From assembly GCA_963513935.1 (NCBI GenBank), contig OY740772.1, positions 17,826,098-17,890,097 on the forward strand: DNA of 64,000 nucleotides, read 5' to 3'. Shown one piece after another: positions 46,561 to 58,619 of this stretch. The stretch comes from Aphrophora alni. Taxonomy: Eukaryota > Arthropoda > Insecta > Hemiptera > Aphrophoridae. Within the stretch, counting starts at the first letter, position 1. Each line of letters starts with the position of its first letter. The translations under genes were made by a program, and so were the position numbers. Under the pieces are notes generated by a model. The model was not told the DNA's origin. It ran no database searches and worked only from the letters and a program-made list of their open reading frames with translations.

Positions 46561-46899
46561 GGTTAGAAAGGCATGTGAAATAAGAGTTCGTATCTGTAGA
46601 TCTAAGATTTTCCCCCATCTCCTCTCTGCTCTTTAGGAGATCAAGGACTAGCAAATCCGGCCTTGTTGAAATCCTTTAACTTTCGCTGGTTTCTTTATGT
46701 TAGCCAACCCGTCTGTGTTTGTTTCCCACTAACCCCAGAATATACAAGAACTCAGAGCATAGTTGAATCTCCTCCCCCAACATAATTTTATATTGAAACA
46801 ATCCCAGATTAACTTTAACCTGAAGTGGTTAGAATCCAGAGCTATCAAAATCGCCACATGATACAGGTTGTATACGTAAACATTTATTTCCTTTATCTT

Positions 46900-47003
46900 G
46901 TACCCAAGTCTCAGACTCGCCTTAGGGAGAAGTGAAGGCACTTGCTGGAGACAGGGACAAATGGAGAGCTCTTCTGGACGCCCTATGCTCCAATAGGAGA
47001 TAA
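46900..47003 (+). pseudogene. Non-LTR retrotransposon ORF2 C-terminal end
   Basis: From 46938 the frame reads ALAGDRDKWRALLDALCSNR R and stops at TAA (47001-47003). The pattern A-x-D-R-x-x-W-R-x-L-x-x-A-L-C-x-x-R is the usual extreme C-terminus of one large group of insect non-LTR ORF2 proteins. Upstream sequence has stops and is barely recognisable. It is a 5'-truncated, dead copy. Confidence 0.6.
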
Positions 47004-47164
47004 AAGGAAATAAGTCAAGTCTCAGACATATTCTCTTATGTAATTTCTGGATGAAACACCGTTGACTATATTCCTGAAATATACCTCGTGAACTGTGCTT
47101 CTTTCTATATCTACCCTTGTTGTTTAATGGCAAAAATCCTATCGGTCATCTTCACTTTAGAAAT

Positions 47165-47300
47165 AAAGAATGAAAATACCTCTAGCTCTCGAAATTATAA
47201 GAATGCCAGGGTCGGAAAAGAACAATAGTTGGTCAAAAGAGACTTGATAAAAAATAAGAAAGAAAGAGACATAACTCAAGACTACGTAAAAAGGTGGAAA
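47165..47300 (+). repeat. Family M copy (partial)
   Basis: CCTCTAGCTCTCGAAATTAT, GGGTCGGAAAAGAACAATAG, TTGGTCAAAAGAGACTTGAT, CATAACTCAAGACTACG: the middle of M in single copy. Confidence 0.6.
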
Positions 47301-47689
47301 TCCAAATTGGCACACCTATACTTGCTTTTATTGGTACTTCTTTCGATTCCAACATTTACACTTTATGTTAAAGTTTATTAAAACTCCAATGTGGTACAAG
47401 TAAAACAAAACCTTGAAAATAAAGTCCGTTATTAAAGTTTTTTAACAATAATTGTATAAAATTAATACAAAAAGAATAAAGTCATGTGTTGGCAGCCAAT
47501 GCATGTTTTTGGGACTGTCTTTCGTTAGTATGAATAAATATTCAACGGTTTGTAAGAGATAATTTAATCGGTTTTAATTTATGTAGCATTAAAAACACAC
47601 TTTGTAACATAAAATAAATAGAAAGAAAAAACTCTTATTAGCAACTTTTTAATGCAATTTTATATGGATAAAGGTAATACGCTCTTTGG

Positions 47690-48065
47690 TAAGTAAAGTT
47701 TTTGTAATATTAATAATGTACAAAGATATTCTGCAGAAAACTAGTTGCGCAAAGTTGCATTAATATGCGCCGAGTTATTTAGTTAATTTTTCTAATGATA
47801 CAAGTTTGTTGTGAAGTGTGTTCTAGGAGATGGAAAAGACTAGACAAGACAATATCTGTGAAAGTTTAAGATAGTGTTGTGGACTCGATGTGTCCTTAGG
47901 GAAGGTATCCTGTGCAGTCCTGAACCTTAATGTGTCTAGCTTCAATCAGGGTTTAGACTTTGTGCTGTGTAACTTTGAAACTTGTTGTCTCTTCCACGTT
48001 ATTGTTTAATTAAGTATTCGACTGAGAAAAAGTTATCAACAAATGTCAAAATATCTTGTTAGGTA
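47690..48065 (+). repeat. Family H block, boxes 1 and 2
   Basis: Box 1 (47700-47790): TAATATTAATAATGTACAAA, GATATTCTGCAG, GTTGCATTAATATGCGCCG. Box 2 (47830-48000): TCTAGGAGATGG, CAATATCTGTGAAAGTTTAA, GTGTCCTTAGGGAAGGTAT, CCTGAACCTTAATGTGTCT. Both recur together at 56.45-56.83 kb with small indels, and singly at 49.7, 50.8, 57.3, 59.1 and 61.6 kb. It is non-coding. Confidence 0.7.
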
Positions 48066-48585
48066 AAATTACATGGTTCCTATAGAGAGTTTATCATGAT
48101 GGTTTAAATTGCAGTAAAACATATGACGGAATTTCAAACTGATGAGAAATAAGTAACTTTTGCACTGATTAAATTGGGCAGTCAATGTCAACAATGTATG
48201 GTGAATGTCTCTGATGGTTTCACTGAACCCCAGAGAGCATCCAATGGAGGTCCTTGGATAAAGTATGGGCACAATATCTGAACGTCCAGGGCAACCGAAT
48301 TATAAAAGGTGGATATCTCGAATTAATAAAATCAACATAATTCCTACTTCGATTTCAATTTGCTCTATCAATAAATATATTTTTGCATTCCCTTCTGTCC
48401 TGGAGGTTTAAGCACAACTCTCTCTTATCAAATAAAATAACATGGTGTTTTATTGTTAAGGTGAATATCAATGCCATTAGAGAGAACTTGAGATTTTAAG
48501 GCTACTAAAAGTTTTTTTTTTTAAACGTGCATGAGTTTCGATGAACAAAAACTCTAATTATTCAAAAATTGAAGGCGTAAAGGTT

Positions 48586-48790
48586 CAGTTGGATTGAGCA
48601 CGTGGACATGATGCGACTGGCGAGGTTGAAGATGCAGATTTTATAGGGGTGAAGAAGTGAGGAAAGCCATAAAGGGAAATGAATAGCAGCGAGGCATGAG
48701 TAATTATGGTTTGCGGAACTGGTAAAGAGTTGCTGGTGAGAGAAGTGACTGGAGGAAAATAGTTAAGTAAAATTCAACAAGTCTTGTAGA
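48586..48790 (+). pseudogene. Non-LTR ORF2 C-terminal relic
   Basis: Frames read RFSWIEHVDMMRLARLKMQI (48584-48645) and, after frame changes, RVAGERSDWRKIVK (about 48728-48770). They fit the L-x-W-x-G-H-V-x-R-M and A-x-D-R-x-x-W-R segments that follow RT in many insect non-LTR ORF2 proteins. It is heavily decayed. Confidence 0.5.
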
Positions 48791-49684
48791 GTTTCGGAAC
48801 AAGATGATTTAAAGTATAAAGATCTTCGTTTTTGTAAAGAAACTACAGAGTATTTGCTATGAATAAAAAGTAAAAAGAAAATAATCGTGACCATCGCCCA
48901 TCGGGTTCTTGAAATTAATAGCTATAGGGGAAAGAAAAGAAGGGAAGAGGGAAGTGTAGTACTAATTTGCTATGATTTGTTTTTTCCACAATATTATTAG
49001 TTACGAAAATTTGTTTTATAAAGAGAAGGGTAAAATGTAATTCCACCACAGAGGTCTTCTCTAATAAAGTCCCTTTATAACTTCAAAATTATTGACGATG
49101 ATATATAGCATCTTGTAAGAATGAGTGTAAGGATGTAGAAGCGGAAGAGAAAACTAATTTCAGATTTGTTGATTTGTCAATTGTTTATCTAAGTTTACTT
49201 TGTGTCAGTACGAATTACTGAATACAGAGCATCGCTAAAACAAAGACAAAATATCCAAGATTAACTGAGACTGAATCCCTCAATCAGAGGGACCTCACCA
49301 TGACGCATATATGTTTAGAGTTATCGGCGCGTTATCTCAATTAAAGAATTTCAGTGTAGATAATTTTGTTGAAAGGGTTTCAAACTGTTGTTACATTATT
49401 TTCTTATGATTTTGTGTGTCAGAAGACTTAGGAGGTTCAAAACGAGTTTGTTAGCCTACAATTCCTACGATTACTCGGGAGTAACTCTTGTAATAAAATC
49501 CGGTAATGTTGACTTATCGTGATTTATTAATATCAGTGAGATGTAAAGTTGTTTCAAAAATGTATTGTAAACAAGGTTTGTGAAATAAGAGAACAAATAA
49601 ACTAACATATACAAATAAACAAAAAAAAAAACTGTCCTACCCCTCTAATTATTAAGAGGGAAGATATAACCTCTTTACTAAATA
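48791..49684. other. AT-rich tract, nothing recognised
   Basis: No gene or repeat supported. Confidence 0.35.
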
Positions 49685-49800
49685 AAGTTTGTATAATATT
49701 AATACTGCATACAAATTTTCCTTACTAAAATAGGTGTGCAAAGTTTCATTAATATACGCCTCGTAGTTAATGAATTAATAAAGGTCATACTAATTTCACA
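49685..49800 (+). repeat. Family H box 1 copy
   Basis: GTATAATATTAATACTGCAT, then GTGTGCAAAGTTTCATTAAT and ATACGCC. Confidence 0.6.
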
Positions 49801-49957
49801 AATATGTTATCTTTTTTATAAGGGTCATTTGAGAAGAGACCAAGGTCCAATTTATAACGTTAGACGGGCAACTCCTGAATCACCATAGTAGGGTAAACAG
49901 CAAAGACGACATTTTATATGTAATTTGATTTGATGGGGACACTAGAAAGTTAGTGGA

Positions 49958-50305
49958 ATGTTTATGCACAGTTTGTTGAGTCTCTGTAACAATGATCACG
50001 TGATAAAACGTCAGACTAAAGACTAAAGAGATAGACAGCTATAGATTGTATTGACTAGAGTATAAATCAGTAACCAAATATATATACAACAGTAAATGCA
50101 ACTTGTCAACTGAGATGCATATCACAGACATGGCTCCCAATTACACAGCTTAACACATTACTGATCTCGTATTGTTCATTGGTCTTTCTTATAAAACAAT
50201 GGCTTATTACAATTATAGGCTAAATGCCAAGGTTTAATGTTGTACCACGATTTGTATATTTTAGATATTAAGTTATTCTAGCTGAGAGCTTTTAGCAGAA
50301 AATGT
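49958..50305 (+). repeat. 348-bp duplicated block (copy A)
   Basis: It aligns without gaps to 59365-59712 (offset 9407). I counted about nine mismatches in 348 bp, roughly 97% identity, far closer than other H-family boxes. It is non-coding. Confidence 0.9.
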
Positions 50306-50559
50306 GCACATATTACATTATTGTGTAGATCGAAATTAAAAAATACAGTTCCAGTAAATCACATGTCCAAAAATGCTACATATTTAGTCTATCTGTCTGT
50401 GTTTTTGAAGTTTTGAGTTATAAAGAAAACAATAAATACAATCCCTAAAAATTTGCACAGATATCAAAATTAATATAATTCGTTCATTAGTATTGGCTTT
50501 AGAATCCACAGAGAGACAGATTATATATTATAACTCTTTTTAAAATCATAACTCTTAAT

Positions 50560-50578
50560 AAAAAAAAAAAAAAAAAAA
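50560..50578. repeat. poly(A) tract
   Basis: 19 A within family H flanks. Confidence 0.85.
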
Positions 50579-50739
50579 CTTTACCACAAAAATCTCTATC
50601 TTGATTATGACCAATTAATTACGTTACTTTCACTATAATAAGAATATCTGAATGTAATTCAGTAAACAATCAAAGAGATACAATTATATAAATATAAAAG
50701 TAAAGGATTTAATTCGTATAACTAAATCTTATGTACATA

Positions 50740-50960
50740 TGAAATAATGTTGAAAAAGAGAAAGACAGACTGAAAGAGCTGTTGGTGTGGACTCTAATAT
50801 ATCCTTAGGGAGAATGACTTGCAGAATTCCCTAATCTTAATGTTGGCTCCATCAGTTAACTTCCCTTTCACGACTTCAGAGTCATCAAATTTTTTGAAAC
50901 AATATTGTTTTGTTTATAAATTTATCTTTAACATATCTCTCTTTCATAGAGATAAGATAT
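50740..50960 (+). repeat. Family H box 2 copy
   Basis: GAAAGACAGACTGAAAGAGC, ATATCCTTAGGGAGAATGAC, AATCTTAATGTTGGCTCCAT, CAGTTAACTTCCC. It is closest to 61.6 kb, and more distant from 47.9 and 56.6 kb. A short frame (50819-51034) is present in the related 61.67 kb copy only in part and is not called. Confidence 0.6.
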
Positions 50961-51689
50961 ACTTTGAAATAATATTAAATACACAACAATCCCCTGACAT
51001 TTCGATAAGTAATCGATTTATACATTTCAAATAACTAACTATTTTACTAAATTTAAGGAAGGTTTGTTAGTTTCCAAAACAGGTTATCTAAGGTTTTTTT
51101 ATTTACTTAGTATAAGGTAAGTTTGGTTATTACCAAATATTCCGAACTTGTTTTTTACTCTTCTTTACCTTTCATGTTGTCTACTCAAAAACTGATTTTC
51201 AACATTACGTCCGTCCATCAGTGTTATCGTTTGAACGTGAATCTGTTATGTGCCACTATATTGTGCTTATATAGAACCCCAATACAATTCAGAAAAATCG
51301 AATCGAAAATCTCAAAATAGCGGTCATTTTAAAAGGTGGTTGTTTCAAATCTTATATTTATCAACACAATATATTAATTAAAAACTTGCCAATTTCAAGT
51401 CAGCATTTAACACGACATATATTATCTACGATGACAAATAGCGATGTTATTGTAAAAAAATATAATTTCGATTCTTAATCTCCCATGAAAATGTATTCTT
51501 TGAGTAGTTACATAATTTTTCTTTGCACAGCATGGTAGAGTCACCGACGTAGGGATGGAGACTTCTTTATGTAGGTTCAGCTTAGTGGCACACATTATAG
51601 AAGCGAGTGGAAATTTCTTAATATATAGATATCTAGGTGGCTTGCCAATGTCAAGCAAAGAAGTAATATAAACAACTACGAGGTTTTTA

Positions 51690-51800
51690 ATACCTGTGTA
51701 ACAAACTTACCTTACAGGAGACGACCCAATTTAGCATTTCCTACAAGACCCAAGAAAAGAAGTTATGGGCATTACATTTAGAGAATCCAGTTGTAATGTT
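51690..51800 (-). repeat. Family D fragment (reverse)
   Basis: The minus strand reads TCTCTAAATGTAATGCCCAT, GGGTCTTGTAGGAAATGCTA, and GTTTGTTACACAGGTATTAA, the left half of D. Confidence 0.55.
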
Positions 51801-51905
51801 GAGTGTCATCACTCCGTTTTGAAAAAAGGCAATATTTTAAAAAAAAACAAACAAAAAACAGAAGTATTGGTTAAAATTCAATGAGAGTACGTAATGTTAA
51901 AAAAG

Positions 51906-52240
51906 CTGAACATTATAACGTGGTACTACATATATGTCAGTGGAAATTAAGAGTGAAGACCAAGGTAAGTGTGTTATGTCCACAATTAATCTTTACTCTA
52001 AGATCTACAAAGAAGTGCGATGTTTAATTCAGTTTTACCCGCTCTACGGTCAAACCTTTAGCGTCAAATATTCAAGAATCCTTCTCTGCGTGTTTATACG
52101 TTCTATCAAATATTCACTTTCCCTGTATATACAAAGTGAGTGTCGGTGTTTAACTGCTTATAGAATTGTACCCGCAACACGTGGACAGAAACTTTAAATT
52201 ATTTGAAATTGTTTCATGAATGTTCATGAAAAGTATTTAT
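51906..52240 (+). repeat. Family G copy 2
   Basis: It matches 42986-43290 in order over its whole length with scattered substitutions and small indels. A frame at 51934-52197 is not kept in copy 1. Confidence 0.7.
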
Positions 52241-52264
52241 TTCTAGGTAAAATAAATTTTTAAT

Positions 52265-52512
52265 TATTCAATATTAAAGATAATAAAACACAATTATTTA
52301 TTTTGTATATCCACTTATAATTAGTCTAGCCGACCAATGGTTTCGCCTGTTAAGGCATACAGCCTCGTCAATGCTTTAACAGGCGAAACCATTGGTCGTC
52401 TAGACTAATTATAAGTGGATATACAAAATAAATAATTGTGTTTTATTATCTTTAAACATGGAATTCCACCAAGAACTATCGGTCTCAACAGTAATGAAAA
52501 TATTCAATATTA
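52265..52512 (+). mobile_element. Penelope-type mini-element (family B) with 12-bp TSD and hairpin arms
   Basis: TATTCAATATTA (52265-52276) is repeated at 52501-52512 around a 224-bp insert. The insert is largely a perfect palindrome: about 52281-52354 (AATAAAACACAATTATTTAT onward) pairs with about 52379-52452. Each arm holds hairpin GCYT-TAAC-AGGC then GAAACCATTGG. The outer right end (AACTATCGGTCTCAACAGTA) corresponds to GTACCGTCGGTCATCAGTGT of the 25.3 kb copy. It is non-coding. Confidence 0.78.
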
Positions 52513-53037
52513 GGTTACGAAAAGTACATATTTCCCCAAGAAATCTTTATTTTCAATATGACATTGTTTCAGTTACTAAGTTATCACCTTTTGTTATTTG
52601 AAAATACACAAGCTTTGTATAACTATAGTAACATCTGTTAGGAAAATGTATAGTGTATTTATCAACAGCAAAATAGCATTTTTTTAGAGCTAATTTTAAA
52701 GCGATCTTTATGTTTTGAGCCTGATTTAGAAATTGTTCTGAATTTCACGTAGTTTGCTTTAGTATCATTTCAATATGTATTTTATATATACAAAGAAACC
52801 GTTAATCGTCTTAAGATAGGTTTTACGATCATTGTTCAACGATTACTGTTCCAAGCGTCTTCGTCTATCCGATTCAAGACCAGACAGCTTATCATCTGCA
52901 CCAGTTATGCAGCGGACGTGTCCCAAGCTGAACGTTTTAAAAATGTTAACTTCATTAAAATTTTGTTTGGATAGTACGTACGCCATTAGTGGATTAAGAA
53001 AAAAAAATATGAGAGAAAATATAGTTAAGTAGAAACG

Positions 53038-53581
53038 TCACCTAGTTTCTTCACTTTGTCCACAACTGCCGACCAGACATTGTCTTTCCTTGTTGGTGTA
53101 TAAAAGCTGCCAAAACGAGAGAAGATAAGGAATTATCTCCACAAGGATCTCATCCTGTTCATCTAACAAATTGGGAGCTACGATGACACCCATTTAAATT
53201 CAAATGTTCATTATCGATTGGCGATTATATTCATCCTCCAGACTATTCAGAGCCTACCATGATTATTAGCGACTCTAGCGGTACAGCACCATTCAAAATA
53301 CAAAGAAGTTCACTTCTCGAAAACGTGGAATGATAGTTTTTGAGATCTTAAATGTGGATTTTGCTTGGTGCGATTATAATTCAACGTATACTCGCACGGC
53401 TGAGGCTAAATCTAATCGTCCGTCCCTATCGAAGATTTTAATAGTTCCCAAATTTTGAGATGAACAGGATCAGATCCTTGTGGAGGAAATCTTATCTCGT
53501 TGTTACAACCCAAATTCAAGGACCAACGAGGAAAGACAATATCTGGATGTTAGTAGCTAACAAAATTAAGAAATCAGGTGA
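53038..53581. pseudogene. Head-to-head pair of MADF-like exon relics (inverted repeat)
   Basis: 53038-53175 and the reverse complement of 53446-53581 align over about 135 bp. Both arms keep protein-like text when read outward. Plus arm: DEQDQILVEEILSRCYNPNS and, in the next frame, PTRKDNIWMLVANKIKKSGE. Minus arm: DEQDEILVEII and PTRKDNVWSAVVDKVKKLGD. The layout L-I/V-E-x-V/I ... Y-x-P ... R-K-x-x-x-W-x-x-V-A-x-K-I resembles the MADF DNA-binding domain, which also occurs in proteins of PIF/Harbinger transposons. Each arm ends outward in a donor-like AG-GTGA. Frameshifts show both are dead. The relation to MADF is inferred by eye. Confidence 0.5.
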
Positions 53582-55329
53582 GCTTTTCTGCTTGTTTATA
53601 TTTTCTCCTATATTATTGTTTTTTGTTGATCCAGTAAGGGGTATCTGAAAAAAAAAAAAAATAATAAACTTGATATTTCAAAAACGTTTTCTGTGATTTT
53701 TGTCTTTAGCTTCTACTTAATTTGGTCAAAATGTTTTTCACACATCACAACCTCCCTGAGACACTTCCACCACGTGTATGGTGAAGAAAATAACCAGCCT
53801 TGTTGAAATTAAAAAGACGCAGTAGTTCGTTTTATAAAAGTAATCCATCGACTTAACCGTCGCTGTTTTAGACTCTATATTTACTTCCATAAGTGTATAT
53901 ATTCGTCTTTAATGATTTAGAACGAGTCAAACAGGTGTTTTCAGCTTATATTGAGGTTATGTTTGCGTTATTACTCACTATGAATGTTCAAAACGTCTGC
54001 GCAGTTGCAGCTAGTTAAAGAAAGATATATTATTGTTGGTATAATATGTTTATCTGATATTCATTTACCGTCAAGGATTTGCGGGAAAATTCGGTTGTCT
54101 ATATTGTGAAAGCATTGAATATAGTAGCGTCACTGAATAATGTTTTTCTTATGGGTAAAGATAATTTGTTTTCAAAAAAAATATTTAAATAAACTACTAC
54201 TATTAAACACGTCTTCTTTAACTATTGCAAGAAAAACGTTTGTAGTAATACAGAATCAATTTCATCTTAAATATAAATGAAAGTTTTCTGTTAAGAAAAT
54301 CCTGACTGAAATTCGAAATGAACGATCATCTCAGTCTCTCTAAGGACCAATAAATGACGTCAACAAGGGAAGTTTAAAGTTTTTTAGACCGATTGTCCTG
54401 ATTATTTTTTATATGTCAAACGTTGCACGCTCGACTTCATGACACTTTACAAAACTTGTTAGTCTGATAGTTCCATTAGCCACTGAAATTCGTTCTATGG
54501 AAAGTGCTTTTCTTTTAACTACATGTATAACCTTTATATGGGTTTCCATATTAAAATTATTACTAATCTGTGTCATAGACATAGATGGAGACATACACAC
54601 TCTGAGTGAGTGTGCCGAATTTAATAGGAACAGGGAAGAGGTAAATAATATGTTATAAGATGTACTCTCACACGAAAATATAGTTACACTTGAAACTAGA
54701 TCAAAGGAGAAAAGGAATACTATAGATATGAACACCTTACTGTCATTATGACAAGAAAGTTATAAAACTGAAAACTTTAACCAATAGATAATAAAAAGCA
54801 CAATAGCTAATCAATTTCTAATGTGAAGAAATGATTCATGGCGGATTCCTCAGGGGAATTACTGGAGAGAGATGTGGTGAGTGGAGGAGTTTTAGTCGGT
54901 AAGAGTACGACATAACCTGAGGCCTCAAGAGAGTCAAGTTCACGAATTTCTACATCTTTACACATATATTACAGTCCATTGGTTAATAAATACTTTGTTA
55001 TGACGATACAGCTGTGTCTATATAACACACCATCATCATATAAACAAAAAGATATACCTGACAAACACAGCACAAAAATACACCAAAATGAAACATTAGA
55101 TCTACATAACATCAATTAATTGGTTCTGCAGTCAATTCCAATATTCACTTAATGGCATAGTTAACTGTGTTTTTGGACCTCTGATAATGATATTGCTGTG
55201 CCAAAACCATCAAATTCAAATAATAATGGAAATCAAAAGACATTTAAATAGTGTTTTTAACATCTACATGATAAATACAAACAATAAATACCAATAATAT
55301 TATATTTTTAACCCCCTCTCTCGTACTTT
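53582..55329. other. AT-rich tract, no supported gene
   Basis: A minus-strand frame (54409-54735) has no domain. Around 54870-54930, GGAGTTTTAGTCGGTAAGAG followed by CCTGAGG has the flavour of a non-LTR 3' UTR, but this is weak. Confidence 0.3.
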
Positions 55330-55600
55330 TACTTACAAGTTTTCATACCAAAGCACCCTCAGATCTCAATGAGTAGACTTGTGGCTATCCTTAGGGATCC
55401 TAAATGGATCTACTTATTTTTCATATAATCTATGATTAGATCACTCTCTTTCATCTTTCATAACAGGTCTCTGTTGATCAACTTTTGTTCTCTTCCGAGC
55501 TTCAAGATATTAAAGTTTTTTTTTGGCAAGGAGTCTTTATTTTATGTTTTTTCTTCTTTTTTAGAAGGCCATGATTAGACAGATTTTTCGTTTAAACGGC
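55330..55600 (-). repeat. Family M copy (reverse)
   Basis: The minus strand reads AAAAAGAAGAAAAAACATAA, CTCGGAAGAGAACAAAAGTT, GATCAACAGAGACCTG, AAAGATGAAAGAGAGTGATC, AGATCCATTTAGGATCCC, colinear with other M copies. Confidence 0.6.
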
Positions 55601-56444
55601 AAGGACATATAATCAAATCATAACTGCTTATATTTTGGTGTATGATCAGTTCAATGTGTTTAATATTTTTAGCAGCTATTTTTAAATAAATATTTAAATC
55701 ATACTCCTAATCCTGAAACCATGACGATAGCCACAATTTGATTCTCTGGTTGTTATTCATAATATTAAACCAAGTTTGAAGAATAACACTTTATAATTAT
55801 TCAATGTCATAATATTTCTATCTGGCTTATTTCCTTGTTAAAGTAAAAATACTACATTATATGCTTAACTACTTTTGATTTTTCCCTTAAAATTTACACA
55901 TATTATGCCTATTGGAAAATATCTCCACCATACATCAAGATATTTTCAACACAAATATTACTTACTACACAACACTATAGGAAATTGAATGAACTATATT
56001 TTTTAGAAATGACGTCAAAATTTCGTTTTCATACTTATATATTATACACCTACACTATACACAAACCCAAATACAGAATAAGTCAAAAGTTAAGTAATAG
56101 TCCCACAAATGTCACTTGTTCAATTATATTTTTTAATTTACCAGAATTTAAATTTTCTAAATGATTTATTTGTAAACATTTTTAACATCAAACAAAATAA
56201 TTTTCGTTCGAAAAATGCTACCAAAAGACTAATCAAACTGTATACAAAAATAATACCAAAAAATGTAATCAGTCAATATACGTGCAAAGCCAAATGTCTT
56301 TAGATCCTAAATATAAATATAAATTCAAATTCATCACATTTCATTTAGTTCATTTTAAATCATGTATCATTACAAACACGATTAATAACATATAATATTG
56401 TAAAGTTACATTTTAATACAAAATGGAGGAAACAAGCTAGCTGT

Positions 56445-56835
56445 GTAATACTAATAACGTATAAAGATATTCTGCAGGAAATTACTTGTGCGAAGTCTCA
56501 TTAATATGCATCGCGTTATTGAGTTAATTTTTCTAATGACACAAGTTTGTAGTGAAGGGTGTTGCTAGGAGATAGAAAAACTAGACGAGACAATATCTGT
56601 GAAAGTTTAAGATAATGTTGTGGACTCGATGTGTCCTTAGGGAAGGTACATCATGTGGAGTCCTGAACCTTAATGTGTCTCGCTTCAATCAGGGTTTACA
56701 CTTTGCATTTTGCAACTTTGTGACTTGTGTCTTGTACGTTGCTGTTTAATTAAATATCTCACAGAGAAATAGCGTGAAGAGTTATCAGTAAATATTAAAA
56801 CAGATGTTAGGTCAAATTATATTGTACTCACGTTG
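56445..56835 (+). repeat. Family H block, boxes 1 and 2
   Basis: It is colinear with 47690-48065. Shared CAATATCTGTGAAAGTTTAA, GTTGTGGACTCGATGTGTCC and CCTGAACCTTAATGTGTCT. Confidence 0.7.
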
Positions 56836-57294
56836 GGGAATAGTAAAATAATTTCTATAATTACTGGCCAGATAATGTGAAATTCCCAACGACTTTCTAG
56901 AGGCTCCAATGATTTGTAACTCTGACAGAGAGTCCTGGAGGAAACTGACAGAATAGAGATCGGTAAGTCAGAACTCGTGTAAGAAGCTTCAACGATTGGA
57001 ATCCGTATCGTCAGACTCTTTCAGGTGTGAATGTCAAATTTAATGATAAAAATGTAACTAATGTCTTCATGTGGATAAAATAGATTTCCTTACACCTCCT
57101 TCTTAATATATCTTCCCATCTTTCCTGAAGGATGAGTAAAAGACAACAGTGTTGAAATACAACGTAGGAAACAGACTTCCATATCATTTAAACACAAATA
57201 GAAATATTATAAAAGCTTTCTTAACTTACAAAGAGGTTCTCTGAAAACTGATTATTATGAAAACTGTTCACTAAAAATGGAGCTCTCTGGTACA

Positions 57295-57425
57295 TACAGT
57301 TTTTATAATATTAATAATGAATAAACATATTCTACAGGAAACAAGTTGTACAAAGTTTCATTAATATCCATCGTTTTATTGAATTAATTTTTTTTAATGA
57401 TACAAGTTTGTTCCGAGACGCAAAA
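57295..57425 (+). repeat. Family H box 1 copy
   Basis: TATAATATTAATAATGAATA, CATATTCTACAGGAAACAAG, GTACAAAGTTTCATTAATAT, then TGATACAAGTTTGTT. Confidence 0.6.
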
Positions 57426-57560
57426 ACTAGATGGACCAATTTAATTTTAACGATGAAACAGGCAGTGTAACCAGGAATATAGCTGAAATAGTACAAAATG
57501 TATCGGTAATAATACAAATTATGTTAATTGCCATAATATGTACAGTATATAACCCTACTT

Positions 57561-58020
57561 AAAGTTATTATGAGACCCATAGTAACATATGGCAGTGAAA
57601 CATGGTCCCAACGAATCTAATTAGATCCGATTTAACACCTGGAAAAGAATACTTCTGCAAAAGATTTTTGACCGGTACTGGAGAGTAATAAGTAGAGAAT
57701 AAGGACAAATGCAGAACTAGAAATATCGTTCAACTAGTATGGTCTTAGAGCAACATTAAAATGGAAAGTTTGGAATGAAATGGGTTGTACATATACCGGA
57801 CGAACAATAGAAGAGGAACAAAATTCTCATTAAATGGAAACCTCGAGTAACGACAATTAATTGAGAGATCGGCCCAGACTGCGATTGTACGATAATGAAG
57901 AAGGACCAGGGAAGTCTTAGATTGAAGAAGTGAAAAAGAGTTGCGGAAGACCTGTGAATATGGAAAGCTGTCATACAGGAGGCCAAAGTTCTTGAAAGAC
58001 TAACCGTTGAGTAAACTCTA
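57561..58020 (+). pseudogene. Non-LTR retrotransposon ORF2 relic (post-RT region)
   Basis: From 57561 the frame reads KVIMRPIVTYGSETWSQRI. After a frame change it reads FNTWKRILLQKIFDRYWRVI. These are the L-I-R-P-V-L-T-Y-G-S-E-T-W and F-E-R-K-I-L-R-x-I-F-G blocks found just after the RT palm in many insect non-LTR elements. Later fragments (EVLD, EKELRKTCEYGKL) fit the G-R-P-x-x-x-W and D-L stretch. Multiple stops. Minus-strand open frames over it are shadows. Confidence 0.72.
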
Positions 58021-58619
58021 CTTTTTAACTCCAACATCGTCTTCGGATATAATTTCCATCATTAATTTTAAATAACCTACACTTAAAATACCCTCATAAA
58101 TTACAATTTCGTTATTGTAATTATTTTATTTACTTTGTAGCCGTTAATATGTTATAGACGTCCATGGAAGATTTTTACCAATATAAGGAAACGCAACTAC
58201 CTCTTGTCTTAACTTCTAAAAATGTCCTCAATGTACTTACATGTCTCTTTACCCGATGCAAACAGTTTCCACTGAGTACGAATGATAAACCCTCTAACCT
58301 ATCATGAGTGAGTTGACTGTGCCCAGTTAACAGACTCATCACAATATTAAAAATCTCACAGTTTAAACCTGATGATTGCCCTCATCACCGGTGTACTTGA
58401 CTGCCTCAATATGTCCGTGTATTTAAACTATCTTGTCATTAGTATGAATGTTATTTCTGATAATCTACATCCTAAGTAGTCTCCCCTTATAACCAACTAT
58501 TTTAGGTTAGTCTATAAATTACAGTTTGAATATTTTAAAACTAATTCCCGTTTATTACATTAGTTTATACATTTCAATGGTAGTAAGCTTCTCAAGGGAT
58601 CACTTACAACCCCTATGCA

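Noticed and set aside
54409..54735. 108-codon minus-strand frame
   Set aside because: Composition matches the background and no domain or splice context is visible.
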